Positions 8,785 through 19,540 of a stretch of 64,000 nucleotides of DNA are shown here, piece by piece. The notes under the pieces were generated by a model. The model did no database searches, was not told the DNA's origin, and saw only the letters and a program-made list of their open reading frames with translations. The DNA is taken from NCBI GenBank assembly GCA_017985675.1, contig JAGNXB010000001.1:186001-250000 (forward strand), given 5' to 3'. This DNA comes from Saprospiraceae bacterium. Its GTDB lineage: Bacteria > Bacteroidota > Bacteroidia > Chitinophagales > Saprospiraceae. The position numbers were made by a program, and so were the translations under genes. Position 1 is the first letter of the stretch. Each line of letters opens with the position of its first letter.

Positions 8785-11700
8785 TTAGTCTTGTTGAATT
8801 AATTTACCTAAAGCTTTGTGATTTCCAGCTTCCAAAATATACAGATACAGTCCTGGAGTTGGAATTTGTGTCTGCGTAATTTGAATTGCATTCATTCCCT
8901 TTACTCCTGAGGTTTGGACCACAGCAACTGCCCGACCAGTAAGATCAGTGACAGTAAGTTTTACATCCATCGCATCGGGTAATGTGAATTCAACTAGGGT
9001 CTGGTTCGAAAATGGGTTGGGTTTATTTCCGATTAACGCAAAGTGTGCATCACCTTGGCCTTGGCCTGGAGCATCTTGGAATCTTAATTGAATGTTGCTT
9101 GTCTCACCAGATTGACGGTATGCAATACGCCCTAGGTGGTCATTACCTAAACTTAGAACACTGGCTAAGTCTACACCACCGTTCAGTACATCGAATTGCA
9201 AGGTAAAGAGAACCTCATTTTCCAAAATAGACTGTTCGATGCCATTGAACCAAAGGTGAGGCACAAGGCCGCTTGTAAGACTATTGAATCCAAAGTTGCT
9301 TTGTCCAGCATTAGGCAAAGCACCTGATTCAATGCCCTGGAATCGTAGTACCGAAGAATTGAAATTCCAGCTCATTTGATAGGCACGAATCGCATCAAAA
9401 TTAGATGCAAAAACAGGCACGTCAATTCTAGCTCCTGTCTCAAGGACTATATTTGGAAGGATGAATGTTAATTCATTGCCGTTCCGAACATCTCCTGAAC
9501 CTTCATTACCAGTTATTTTGGTAACATCAACATCACCAGTAACATCGCCCATTTTGACAGCAATGAAATCTGTATTGGGTTTGTCACCAGAGATATTATT
9601 GAAAGTAATCGACTCATCCCAACCAGTGCCCCATGGTTCAAGAGGAATAGGGAATGGGAAACCGGATAGGACAAACACCCATGACGTAACATTCGGAAAA
9701 AATGGTGCATTGTTCAAGATCGTACTCTGGAACTGGGCTATGTCTATTCCGTTAATCGCATTGTTGCCATTTTGATCAGCAGCAATGAGCTGGAATGAAG
9801 TAGTCAGCGGCTTGAGATTTGGTGGAGCAAGAATGTGCTGTTGGATAATAGCAAAGTCAAGTGATGTCACACCATTTGCTGGAAGGGTATCCTTGAATGG
9901 GGTAATGGTTACATTACTTCCAGATGGAACTGTAAATTCATAATACCCATCCACATCCGTGTAGTATATGCCAGATTGGGTACCCGTCATATTGACATAC
10001 GTCCTTGCCACAGGAATCCCGGCAGGCGTCAGTATGCGACCAGAAATAGTATCGATTGGTGAACCAGCAACAAAGACAAACACACTAATTGTTTTTTTAC
10101 AGCCAGTTACCAAATCTGTAATTACAATGGTATAAGTACCACTCGACAAACCTGTAATTGAAGGTGTTATTGCGCCTCCAGGTGTCCACAAGTAAGAGAA
10201 TTGACCTGAACCACCGGATGCAGAGACCGAAATAGCACCGTCTTGTGAACCTGCAAAAGTTTCAGGAGTAACTCCTAAAGTGGTAATAATTTCTAATCCA
10301 GGACCAGCCGTGACATTCACTGTCGATGTGCACACATTTGTATTGCCAGCTTCATCGGTTACGGTAAGTGTGACGACTTGTGTGCCAAGATTTTGACAAT
10401 CAAAGCTATCCTTGCTTAATTCAAAATCAAGCAAAGCATGGGGTGTACAATTGTCCCTACTTTGATCATCAACCTGACTTGTTGTCAAGATGCCAAATCC
10501 CTGAGAATTCAGACCAACAGTTACTTGGCTAAAGCAAACAGCTGTTGGAGTGGAATTATCAATTACACGCAAAATGGTTGTTTTCAGGCTGCTGTTTTGG
10601 CATCTGTCTGTCGCAGTAAACGTAATGGGGTACAACCCAGCGGGGTATTTACCACTAGCACTTGCATTGCCCGGACCATAAAAGCCATTATTCGTAATGG
10701 ATATCACGGAGTCTGGCTGACAATCATCAACTTGAGCTACCAAAACAACTGGAACGGTACATGAATCTGCATTGAAGTCATTAGTGTATAAGGTGATGCT
10801 GTCAGGTAATCCTGATAAGACAGGATCCAAGGTATCAATGATGGATATCGTTTGTAAGTGAACAGTCGCATTGAGGCAGGCATCAGTTGCAGTCCAAATC
10901 CGGCTTATTGTATAAGCATAATCTGAACAGGTGAGGTTACTCGTTTTTGTTGAATTCACTGCAAACGTGATAACCGGTACTCCACAATTATCAGATGCCG
11001 CTAAACTGGCAGGTGATGGAATTTGATTTCCGCACTGTACAGTGATGTCTTGTGGCAATGAAGTTGTGAATGTAGGTAAGACATTGTCGAATACGGAGAT
11101 CCGTTGTAAACAAGTGATATTATTTCCTGAGCCATCTATTAACAACCAGGTCCGATCAATACGATAACATATTGATCCGCCAATTTGAACGATGTTGTCT
11201 GTAAAGGTGAAGTCCGTTCCACATGCGTCCGTTATTATTGGTTCACCCAAAATCGCAGGATCAATACTTGAAGCACAACTGATGGTAGCATCTGGTGCAC
11301 AACTGATCAATGTCGGAACAGTGTTATCTATGATATTAATTACCGCAGGACAAGTTGCTGTATTACCAGCTAAGTCCGTTACAGTTAACGTCGTGATCAA
11401 AGATTTGCCCGCATCGTCACAGTCAAACGTATCAGGGAAAACACTCAGTGTTACATCCGATGAAGAGAAAGGTGTAAGGCAGTTATCGTAACTTCCATTG
11501 TCTACAACTTGTGGAGGAATAACCAGTAATCCCTGTGGATTTAGCGGAAGTGTGATACTGTTAATGCAAACAGGTGTAGGTGGGGTTTTATCCTCAACTA
11601 CAATAATCACGACTTTACTTGCACTGTTGCCGCAAGGGTCGGTTGCTGTAAAGACAAGTGTTGTATTTCCGATTGGGTATTGACCAGAGGCATTATTTGA

Positions 11701-14700
11701 TCCCGAGGTATTGTTGGAACCTACATACGAAACAGTAATGTTAGCAAAAGCAGCACAATTATCAAACAGCTTTGCATTATCAACAGTCAGTATAATAGGG
11801 CCGGTACAGTTGAATTGGTTCGTTACAGTTTTGACCGTATCAGGCATTGCTGTTGTCCATACAGGAGCTGCAACATCCTGGACATTGATGACCTGCTGGA
11901 CAGAGGATGTATTATTGTTCACGTCTGTTGCTGTCCAGGTTCTTACAATCGTGTAAGTGTAGAAATTACAATTAGCTGGATTGCCACCTTTTGTGCTGGT
12001 TTCATTAAAGAGGAAGGAAAGGACACCGCAAGCATCCGTAGCCAACACATTTGGTGACTGCGGTATAGACTGACAATTCGCCGAAATTGTGGAATTGGTT
12101 ACATTAAATGCAGGTGGGGTAACGTCCTGAACTGTTACAGTAGCCATACACCAGCTACTATTTCCATAGGTATCAGTAGCGGTTAGTGTAACAATATTAG
12201 CACCTACATTCGAACAATTGAAACTCGAAGGAGCGACAGTTACGTTAGCAATACCACAATTATCCGTTATGCTTCCAGTTACTTGAGCAGGTACAATGGT
12301 AGCTGTGCCCGTACTATTGAGATTAATTGTCGTATTTACACATGTGACAATAGGATTAACAAGATCTTCTTCCACAATAATTTGTTGGACTTGTTGTACG
12401 CTGCCATTTGAACCAACATAAGTCCAAATTACAGTATAAAGTCCAGTAGTAAACTGGTAGAGTGGTGGGTTGAAACTGATCTGAACGCCCTTGTCAGGTA
12501 TACCATTAATTATGGTTCCACAATCATTCGCTGTTGGAGGACTGACTACAAGAACCTCACAATCCGTGCTATCTTTTGGCAATGATGCCTGATCTGGAAT
12601 TGGAAGATTAACATCATTTAAGGTTACAAAAAAGCTGCAATTGTCTGAAAGACCCAAGGGGTTTGGATCACTTACCGTAATTGTAACAATAAAGACCTCT
12701 CCATCAGCAGGGGTTAAACCTGGAACGTTGGATAATAATGTGCCAGCAGCAGGACTTTGTGTGATTATCAAGTTGGCAACACAATTATCTGAAATATTGC
12801 CAATGATACCTGTATAATCAGGTACAGTACCTGTTGCACAAACGGTATTCAAAGTCTGACTTGGCGGACAGGTTACACTTGGTGCCTGATCGTCAATAAT
12901 ATTGACATTAAAATTACAGACAGAACTGTTTCCATGAATATCAGTAACCGTATAGGAAATTATTGTATTTCCAATAGGGAACAGGGCCTGATTTAAGAGG
13001 AAAGGCGGAAAGTCAGGACCAAATGGTTGGAATGGATATACAGGAATGACAGATGGATCTGAAATATTCTGAATTATATTGTCAATTCCACAGTTATCTG
13101 CCACATCAAATCCATAAGTAGAAGACCAGCTTACTAAAGCATTGCAAGTGCCAGCTGTAGCAACCTGATTAATATCAGTTTGGCAGAAATTAATGGTTGG
13201 ATTTTCATCATCAACAATGGTTATTTCAACCACACATTGTTCCTGCAGGCCAACACCATCGGTAACTGTCCATGTAATGGTATAAATACCTGTGGTCAAT
13301 AGTTCACCTTCAAGTGTAGAGGATCCATTGTAATTGTTTGAAATAGTCGAACCCGGGCAGTTGTCTGTAAAGCTAACCGGATCAAATTCTTTACCAATGA
13401 TTTCATATAGACAATCACCCGGGGTGTTGTCTGAAGTGAAATGAGTACCACTATTAGCGCAAACAATTTGTGGCGCCTGATCATCAGTAACGGTGATGGT
13501 AAAGGAGCATGTAGTGCTATTATTATGCTCATCAGTTACTTGGAAAGTTGCTACAGAAACACCTTTCAAAAGATTTTGAGACAGGACAGGATTGCCTAAT
13601 GCCTGCAAGACATTTATGGTTGCATCAGGTTGTACAATAGTCAATGAATATTGTACAATATCACAGTTGTCGGTGACCAATGGTGTGTTTATGGTTGCTT
13701 GTCCATAACAGTCGTAACCACCATTATTCGAGGTGGTGATATTCATATTCATTGGACAACCACCAACGATGATAGGGTGTGTTATATCATTAATAGTTAA
13801 TGAAGTAGTACAAATTCCTTGATTGCCTTCCAGGTCAGTGACTCTTAGTTCAACAACATGGATACCTACATCATCACATCCGAATGATTTCACGTTTGTA
13901 AATGCACCTCCATTAACAGCATATGCGTAACTGGCAATAGCACAATTATCTGTAGAACCATTATTAAAGTCCAGGGCATCTAATGTTACGGTTCCTGGGT
14001 TGGAGGAAGAAAGATTTACATTTTGAGCCTGACATTGTGCTGTTGGAGGTGTGATGTCATCTTCAACTACAATCTGTTGGCCTTGCAGCGTATTGCCACT
14101 AGCACCAATATACGTCCAAACTACATTGTAGAGACCCGTAGTATAGCGATAAACAGGCGGAGTAAGTTGAATGAGTGTTCCCTGGCTAGGTATGCCATAA
14201 ATCACATTACCACAATCATTAGCTGTTGGTGCAGGAATATCCAATGTGCCACAATCAGTGTACGCATTGGTTAGAGATGCAACAGTAGGTACAGGCAGAT
14301 TAACTTCATCGAGTGTAACATTAAATGTACAATCCGTTGATAAGCTATCATCTAAACCATCAGTTACAGTTATGGTTACCATAAATAATTCACCATCAGC
14401 AGGGGTTAGACCTGGAACATCTTCTAGTAGAGTGCCAGGAGCAGGGGATTGGGTAATCACCAGGCTGGAAGGACAATTATCCTGAATATTTGTAGCCAGT
14501 GGCCGGTAATCAGGAACCGTTCCCTGAGCACAAATTGTACCGAGGATTTGATCACCAGGACATGTAACAGTAGGTGCTTCAATATCGAGGATAGTCACCG
14601 TAAAGAAGCAAGTGCTACTGTTATTTGATAGATCAGTGGCAGTATAAACAATTGTTGTAACACCTACAGGGAAGCTCGTTTGGGGGAGCGAAAGGGCTAT

Positions 14701-17700
14701 TTGGTCATACGGATTGTTATTGTTTATGGCCTGTTGTACGCCTATGTCAGAGATATCCTCAGTTATCGTCAGATCTGAAGAAAAGTCACAGTTATCTGTC
14801 CAACTGTTTTCTGTTGGACGCAACCAGGCTACATCGTTGTTACAGTTGCCTGCTATGTTTGGTAAAACCACATCTAATGGGCAGTAAATGTTAACAGGTG
14901 GTTCATCATCATTCACAATGATTTCAATCTCACAAGTTGCCACATTTCCGGCTGCATCAGATGCACTCCAGACTACAAATGTTGAGCCTTTAGGAAAATC
15001 TTCGCCATTGAGTGACTGCGAAAAGTCATAATTGTTAAAGAAGCCTGCCACAGCACAATTATCTGTAATAGAAACAGGGTCAAACTCTGTACTGGAAGTA
15101 GTGTACAAACAATCCCCGGGAATACCGTCGCCACTTGTAGTCCGCACAAGCGGAGAAGTAGGACAGGTAATGACGGGGGGCTGACCATCAAAAGTGGTAA
15201 GTGTGTAAGAACAAGTTGTTGAGTTGCCATTTGCATCTTCCAGCGTCCATTGGATATTGAAAAAATCATTTCCGAACAGAGGGTCTACTGAAAAGAAGCT
15301 GCCTGCCAATGAACTTGGGTCAGGACCCGGAATAAATAAGGCACTAAAAAGAGGTGTAACCGTATATGTTAGGGTATATGGACCAGGACAATTGTCATTA
15401 ATATTGGTTGGATCAAGGGAAGTGTCCATGGATGATAAATTGTATCCACAATCATTCACATTTTGATCACCGGCCGATCCTGTTACAAGTGCAGGTGCAA
15501 CAACGCACGTAAAGGTAGGTAGCTCATTATCAACAACTGTAATGGTAAAGTCACATGATGCCGTATTACCTGAAAGATCAGATGCTGTATAAGTCACTGT
15601 ATTAACACCGAGTACATATGTTCCCGTACCTGCATTATTCGTATTGGCAGCTGATCCGGATGTTGAAGACCAACCTATATTGTCTATGCCACAATTATCA
15701 ATGAGTTCTCCAGGATTTGGTTGATCGACCAAAGCTAAATAAGGCGCCACAGTAGGGAAGATTTCGGTCATAGTCAAGCCTGCGATTCCTGTTGTGGTGC
15801 ATAGTCCAGGATCAGTATTTACTACGACATTATTTGGGCAACTAAGTGTAGGTGGAGTTGTATCAGGTAAGATATTTACCTGCTGGGTCTGCGTCGCGAT
15901 GTTGCCATTTCCATCATCGTAGGTCCACAGAATAGCATAATTGTTTGGCCCATTAATTAGATATCCAGGTTGGCCAGGCCCACAGCCATTAGGCAAGTAG
16001 GTGGCTCCTGTTATCGTGGCAGTACCATAGATTACTGTCCCATTACATTCCGTTGCAGTAGGAGCACAAAGTAGATAGGTAAAACAATCCGTTCCTAAAG
16101 TTGTGGCCGGTTCGATGGTAGGTAATGGAGAAACATCAGGAACTGGCTGGTCATTATCAGACAATGTAACCGTAAACATACAATCATCTACGTTGCCACC
16201 TTTATCTGTTATTGTAAGTTTAACCTGGAAAGAAGAACCATCTACTGGTATAACTGGCGAAAGTATAGTGCCTATTGTAGTTCCTATTGCCGGCATTTGT
16301 GCTATAGTATATCCCGGACAGTTTTCATCTATAGCTGCAATATTTCCTGTAAAATTTGGTAGAGGAGTTGCAGGGCAAATAGAAAAGATTGTTTGATTTC
16401 CACCGCAGGTAATTTCTGGATCCTGGTCATCAGTAACGGTGACTGTAAAGCTGCAGGTCTTCATATTGTTTGCAGCATCAGTAACCTTATAAGTTAAAAC
16501 TGAGACACCGACAGGGAAGGAAGCAAATGAAACATTGTTTGAGGAACCACAGAAGAAATTAAATCCTGTAATGTTCACAGTTGGATCGTTTGGAGCAATG
16601 CCTTGCTCTAAAAGCCTAAAGCCAATTATATCACCAGGGCTTACTGCAAATGAAGCCGACCCATTAATTGTACCGGCACCCAATGCACCTATAATCAATG
16701 GATAGAATGTTCCATTAATGGTGTAGCCAAAGTCATCCGTTGAACCTAAGCCAACTGAATTGTAGGCCCAGTTAAACAGAATTACGCCTGGATCATTTAC
16801 AGGAATGGTAATATTTGTTGTGGATGACAATATGGTAAGTGAAGCAGGTGCACCTGCCCAATTCGCCCCTGCTATAGGAAGAGAGGTCCAATTACCTGGG
16901 GCAAAGTCAACATCAAAACCAGGTTGATCATTACAACCACCTCCCTGAAAAGTAAGGATACTAATGGCATTGCCATCTGGGTCCAATCCATTCAGGTCTA
17001 ATGTGAGTACTCCGGGACAGTTATCGCCATAAATTGCTTCATCCCAGATGGCATTTTGGAAGCAATTATCCAAAACAGCACTTAATACCTGGTTGGCTGG
17101 ACAGGTAACCGAAGGATCTACATCGTCGACTACTGTGAAGGTGAAAGCATGTACACTATTATTACCACAGCCATCAGTGGCTGTATATGATATCGTATAC
17201 ACACCCGGTACATAAAATTGCTCTGCATTATTTCCGACGCCGTTTAATGAACCTCCAAAAGTAATTGGCGCAGATGTTATGGTCCAGGTGTAGGTAGGAG
17301 CACCTTGGCAATCCGAACTGGCAATGACCTCAATATCGGTAGTACCTGTCAGATCAACGCCACATACCATAGGATCTGTACCTAATATGGTCACATCAAC
17401 CGGGGCTGTTGTGAATACAGGTGCATCAGTGTTTTGAACGAAAAGGTCAAGCTTGGCAAGCGGCAATGTCGGGCCAGGAACATTAATATCATTTCCAGCT
17501 GCATCTATCGCACGCCACCGCCGACGTATATGTGAGGTTGTTGGGCAAATCCAGGGCAAGATGTTAAGTTGGTCATGAAAGATCTCTGTAGGGTTTAGGT
17601 CACAATTGTCTTCAGCTACAGGAACATAGGTCGTTGTGAAATAGGTATTGGCCGTCCCAAAATTGGGATCATCACAATTCAATGTTACAGTCAATCTATT

Positions 17701-18504
17701 TTGAGGTCCATTATATATCATAGATGTGATCGCTGATGAACCCGGATAATCAGTGGGATCTACGCTGGGTGTTGTCCAGGTTGGATCCGTATTATCATCT
17801 ACCTGAACGGTGAATTGGCAAGTTACAGCCGGGTTGCTGCCATCATTGACAGACATGGTGACAGTGGTGAGTCCCAATTGAAACACGACGGAGCTAAGGT
17901 CATTTGTAACTCCCGCTGACGGAGATGCACCATTATTTGCGGTATAACTAATAGGTGGTGTAGCACAGTTATCTCCGTACTCTAAAGGATTGGCCGCATC
18001 TAAAGGAGATACATTCGTAAATGTTAGTCCGGGAATGCTTGCTTCACAATTCGCATCAGCGAACACAACCTGCGCGGGAGGGCAAAGTATGGTTGGTGGA
18101 TCAGTATCATTAACGTCTACAATCACATTTATGACAGCACTTGCGCAGCCACTTCCATTTTCAGCCCGCACATATAATGTGAATGGGAATGTAGTTGCAT
18201 TACACACCAAAATTAGAGGAGTCACACTGAATAAGGTAAAAGGTGCGGCACCTGTTAATGAATAAGACAACTCGCACCCTGCATTACATGGAGCAACGCC
18301 GCCATTTACAGGATTGACTACTCCTGCCAAACTGGCTTGGGTAATGATAGCCTGGGTACCACTCATATTAATGGTATAATTAACCGGGCCTACTGCCGGA
18401 GCAGTATTACATTGCGCATGTACCGCACTGGTCGGGACGAACGTAAGTAGGAATGCAAGACCTATACCTGCAATGGCATAGAGCACTGAGAAGGGGTTTC
18501 TCAT
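8785..18504 (-). CDS. 3,239-aa HYR-repeat secreted protein with SprB-like, dockerin-like and cohesin-like modules, type-A T9SS tail
   Basis: The start at 18504 is chosen because the signal peptide (MRNPFSVLYAIAG to VHAQ) begins there; a longer frame from 18585 would put 27 non-signal residues before it. Most of the protein is tandem HYR domains (conserved Cys pairs, 'DNC', 'TvTD..GN...C.F.v'). A larger unit with 'TPADGE.F.VTITV' recurs near residues 740, 1365 and 1930. Towards the C-terminus come an SprB-like repeat (about 2745-2808, 'SGGSGQFSYLW'), a CarboxypepD-like domain (about 2815-2870), a dockerin-like segment (about 2870-2925, 'ADQNGNNAINGIDIAQF'), a cohesin-like domain (about 3010-3135) and a type-A sorting domain (about 3155-3239, 'GNKPNPFSNQTLVEF'). 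It should be exported by T9SS and anchored to the surface. Adhesion is the likely role but is inferred; no catalytic domain was seen. Confidence 0.88.
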   Translation of the reverse strand: MRNPFSVLYAIAGIGLAFLLTFVPTSAVHAQCNTAPAVGPVNYTINMSGTQAIITQASLAGVVNPVNGGVAPCNAGCELSYSLTGAAPFTLFSVTPLILVCNATTFPFTLYVRAENGSGCASAVINVIVDVNDTDPPTILCPPAQVVFADANCEASIPGLTFTNVSPLDAANPLEYGDNCATPPISYTANNGASPSAGVTNDLSSVVFQLGLTTVTMSVNDGSNPAVTCQFTVQVDDNTDPTWTTPSVDPTDYPGSSAITSMIYNGPQNRLTVTLNCDDPNFGTANTYFTTTYVPVAEDNCDLNPTEIFHDQLNILPWICPTTSHIRRRWRAIDAAGNDINVPGPTLPLAKLDLFVQNTDAPVFTTAPVDVTILGTDPMVCGVDLTGTTDIEVIASSDCQGAPTYTWTITSAPITFGGSLNGVGNNAEQFYVPGVYTISYTATDGCGNNSVHAFTFTVVDDVDPSVTCPANQVLSAVLDNCFQNAIWDEAIYGDNCPGVLTLDLNGLDPDGNAISILTFQGGGCNDQPGFDVDFAPGNWTSLPIAGANWAGAPASLTILSSTTNITIPVNDPGVILFNWAYNSVGLGSTDDFGYTINGTFYPLIIGALGAGTINGSASFAVSPGDIIGFRLLEQGIAPNDPTVNITGFNFFCGSSNNVSFASFPVGVSVLTYKVTDAANNMKTCSFTVTVTDDQDPEITCGGNQTIFSICPATPLPNFTGNIAAIDENCPGYTIAQMPAIGTTIGTILSPVIPVDGSSFQVKLTITDKGGNVDDCMFTVTLSDNDQPVPDVSPLPTIEPATTLGTDCFTYLLCAPTATECNGTVIYGTATITGATYLPNGCGPGQPGYLINGPNNYAILWTYDDGNGNIATQTQQVNILPDTTPPTLSCPNNVVVNTDPGLCTTTGIAGLTMTEIFPTVAPYLALVDQPNPGELIDNCGIDNIGWSSTSGSAANTNNAGTGTYVLGVNTVTYTASDLSGNTASCDFTITVVDNELPTFTCVVAPALVTGSAGDQNVNDCGYNLSSMDTSLDPTNINDNCPGPYTLTYTVTPLFSALFIPGPDPSSLAGSFFSVDPLFGNDFFNIQWTLEDANGNSTTCSYTLTTFDGQPPVITCPTSPLVRTTSGDGIPGDCLYTTSSTEFDPVSITDNCAVAGFFNNYDFSQSLNGEDFPKGSTFVVWSASDAAGNVATCEIEIIVNDDEPPVNIYCPLDVVLPNIAGNCNNDVAWLRPTENSWTDNCDFSSDLTITEDISDIGVQQAINNNNPYDQIALSLPQTSFPVGVTTIVYTATDLSNNSSTCFFTVTILDIEAPTVTCPGDQILGTICAQGTVPDYRPLATNIQDNCPSSLVITQSPAPGTLLEDVPGLTPADGELFMVTITVTDGLDDSLSTDCTFNVTLDEVNLPVPTVASLTNAYTDCGTLDIPAPTANDCGNVIYGIPSQGTLIQLTPPVYRYTTGLYNVVWTYIGASGNTLQGQQIVVEDDITPPTAQCQAQNVNLSSSNPGTVTLDALDFNNGSTDNCAIASYAYAVNGGAFTNVKSFGCDDVGIHVVELRVTDLEGNQGICTTSLTINDITHPIIVGGCPMNMNITTSNNGGYDCYGQATINTPLVTDNCDIVQYSLTIVQPDATINVLQALGNPVLSQNLLKGVSVATFQVTDEHNNSTTCSFTITVTDDQAPQIVCANSGTHFTSDNTPGDCLYEIIGKEFDPVSFTDNCPGSTISNNYNGSSTLEGELLTTGIYTITWTVTDGVGLQEQCVVEITIVDDENPTINFCQTDINQVATAGTCNALVSWSSTYGFDVADNCGIDNIIQNISDPSVIPVYPFQPFGPDFPPFLLNQALFPIGNTIISYTVTDIHGNSSVCNFNVNIIDDQAPSVTCPPSQTLNTVCATGTVPDYTGIIGNISDNCVANLIITQSPAAGTLLSNVPGLTPADGEVFIVTITVSDPNPLGLSDNCSFFVTLNDVNLPIPDQASLPKDSTDCEVLVVSPPTANDCGTIINGIPDKGVQISFNPPLYQFTTGLYTVIWTYVGSNGSVQQVQQIIVEEDLVNPIVTCVNTTINLNSTGTATIVPAQVTGSITDNCGIANVTVAPSSFNCSNVGANIVTLTATDTYGNSSWCMATVTVQDVTPPAFNVTNSTISANCQSIPQSPNVLATDACGVLSFLFNETSTKGGNPANCNFYTYTIVRTWTATDVNNNTSSVQQVINVQDVAAPVWTTAMPDTVKTVTNQFNCTGPIILTVDNAKLFDNCAAFANITVSYVGSNNTSGSNNASGQYPIGNTTLVFTATDPCGNSASKVVIIVVEDKTPPTPVCINSITLPLNPQGLLVIPPQVVDNGSYDNCLTPFSSSDVTLSVFPDTFDCDDAGKSLITTLTVTDLAGNTATCPAVINIIDNTVPTLISCAPDATISCASSIDPAILGEPIITDACGTDFTFTDNIVQIGGSICYRIDRTWLLIDGSGNNITCLQRISVFDNVLPTFTTSLPQDITVQCGNQIPSPASLAASDNCGVPVITFAVNSTKTSNLTCSDYAYTISRIWTATDACLNATVHLQTISIIDTLDPVLSGLPDSITLYTNDFNADSCTVPVVLVAQVDDCQPDSVISITNNGFYGPGNASASGKYPAGLYPITFTATDRCQNSSLKTTILRVIDNSTPTAVCFSQVTVGLNSQGFGILTTSQVDDQSRDNCTPHALLDFELSKDSFDCQNLGTQVVTLTVTDEAGNTNVCTSTVNVTAGPGLEIITTLGVTPETFAGSQDGAISVSASGGSGQFSYLWTPGGAITPSITGLSSGTYTIVITDLVTGCKKTISVFVFVAGSPIDTISGRILTPAGIPVARTYVNMTGTQSGIYYTDVDGYYEFTVPSGSNVTITPFKDTLPANGVTSLDFAIIQQHILAPPNLKPLTTSFQLIAADQNGNNAINGIDIAQFQSTILNNAPFFPNVTSWVFVLSGFPFPIPLEPWGTGWDESITFNNISGDKPNTDFIAVKMGDVTGDVDVTKITGNEGSGDVRNGNELTFILPNIVLETGARIDVPVFASNFDAIRAYQMSWNFNSSVLRFQGIESGALPNAGQSNFGFNSLTSGLVPHLWFNGIEQSILENEVLFTLQFDVLNGGVDLASVLSLGNDHLGRIAYRQSGETSNIQLRFQDAPGQGQGDAHFALIGNKPNPFSNQTLVEFTLPDAMDVKLTVTDLTGRAVAVVQTSGVKGMNAIQITQTQIPTPGLYLYILEAGNHKALGKLIQQD

Positions 18505-19098
18505 AGCAAATCGATTTGAAGGTTGTTGTTTGAATGTTGGGATTGCCTTGTAAACAGGCAGGCTGTGGGTGTAAACACACTGCATAAACTATTGGTTTTT
18601 AGGATGCTCCGATAAATGGTACACTTGTTTTTCAACAAAATATTCCAAATAGATCGGCTTTCAACGCGCTAAAGTACGCATTAAAACGAAATGTAATACG
18701 ATTGAATAACCGAAATCAAGAAATTGATCCGGTATGAACAGTATATGTTCAGGGATTTGTGGTGCAATTTATGGGGTAGCATGTTGCAATGAAAGAGGGG
18801 AGACTGTAGAATGCCTAAAAATACCTATAAAAGGGTATGAAATCTAGAATTTAAATAGAAAAATCGTACATTCTACTTCTAATCTTTTTAATCACACTAT
18901 TCTCCATCCGTATCCGAGGTTGTAGAAAGTCGTAACCACCCACAACATGTTGTTGAATTTGAAATAGCTAACTTTGGAAGAGTTGGTTTTGTATTTGTAT
19001 ATGCGCTCTCACGTGGGGATTAGGCCTTGTGTCTGGCGGGTCGTTGGAAAAATGGTTTTCGCCGGCGCCCGGCATCGCCTCATTTGCCGGCTGGGCTC

Positions 19099-19126
19099 GT
19101 TACTTTTTGTCTTGGCAAAAAGTAAC
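19099..19126. repeat. Hairpin of a dispersed-type intergenic repeat
   Basis: GTTACTTTTT (19099-19108) and AAAAAGTAAC (19117-19126) form a perfect 10-bp stem around an 8-base loop. It sits in a local GC-rich block that looks unlike the surrounding AT-rich sequence. Similar hairpin-bearing intergenic elements are common in bacterial genomes; the resemblance is from memory and not searched. Confidence 0.5.
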
Positions 19127-19383
19127 CAAAAACCGCTGTCCTCGAAAGGCTCGCTGTCTTCGAATTTAGATTGTGGTCCATTTTAGGCGCAGCTTCGGAT
19201 TTTACATTCCGTCACTTCGCTGACCTGAGCTTGTTTTAGGCGGGTAGGCGTGGATGATATCTAATGATTTCGCACGCATTTGGCGGAGGCGGAATCAGTG
19301 GATCCGCAATCCCACCTAAAAAGGCTCTCCCTGCGGGCCGGTCAGCTACGTACTTGGGGCGAGCTGTTCGAGGACGGTTTCAA
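19126..19383. repeat. Possible small element with imperfect inverted ends
   Basis: The left end (near 19128-19153) reads AAACCGCTGTCCTCGAA..GCTCG. The right end (19360-19380), when reverse complemented, reads AAACCGTCCTCGAA..GCTCG, so the two match apart from a 3-base gap and two mismatches. The roughly 250-bp interior has no open frame of note. This could be a MITE-like remnant, or chance similarity in a repeat-rich region. No target duplication was identified. Confidence 0.3.
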
Positions 19384-19540
19384 ATACACCCATAAACGAA
19401 TAACCATTTAAGAAGGAAGAAGGATTGCCGGAAATTCAAACTTAAATTGATGACAGTATTGGAAAAACGCCTCAAAATATAATCTTTCAAATGCTTAATA
19501 TTCAATGTATTATGAAGTAGTTTGATAGGAGAAAGTCTGA

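Noticed and set aside
9513..9710. Minus-strand open frame within the giant gene's dockerin-cohesin region
   Set aside because: It lies in another frame of the giant gene and has no recognisable features.
18974..19186. 70-codon open frame upstream of the giant gene
   Set aside because: It runs through the hairpin repeat and shows a translated-repeat composition. No signal, domain or plausible start supports it.
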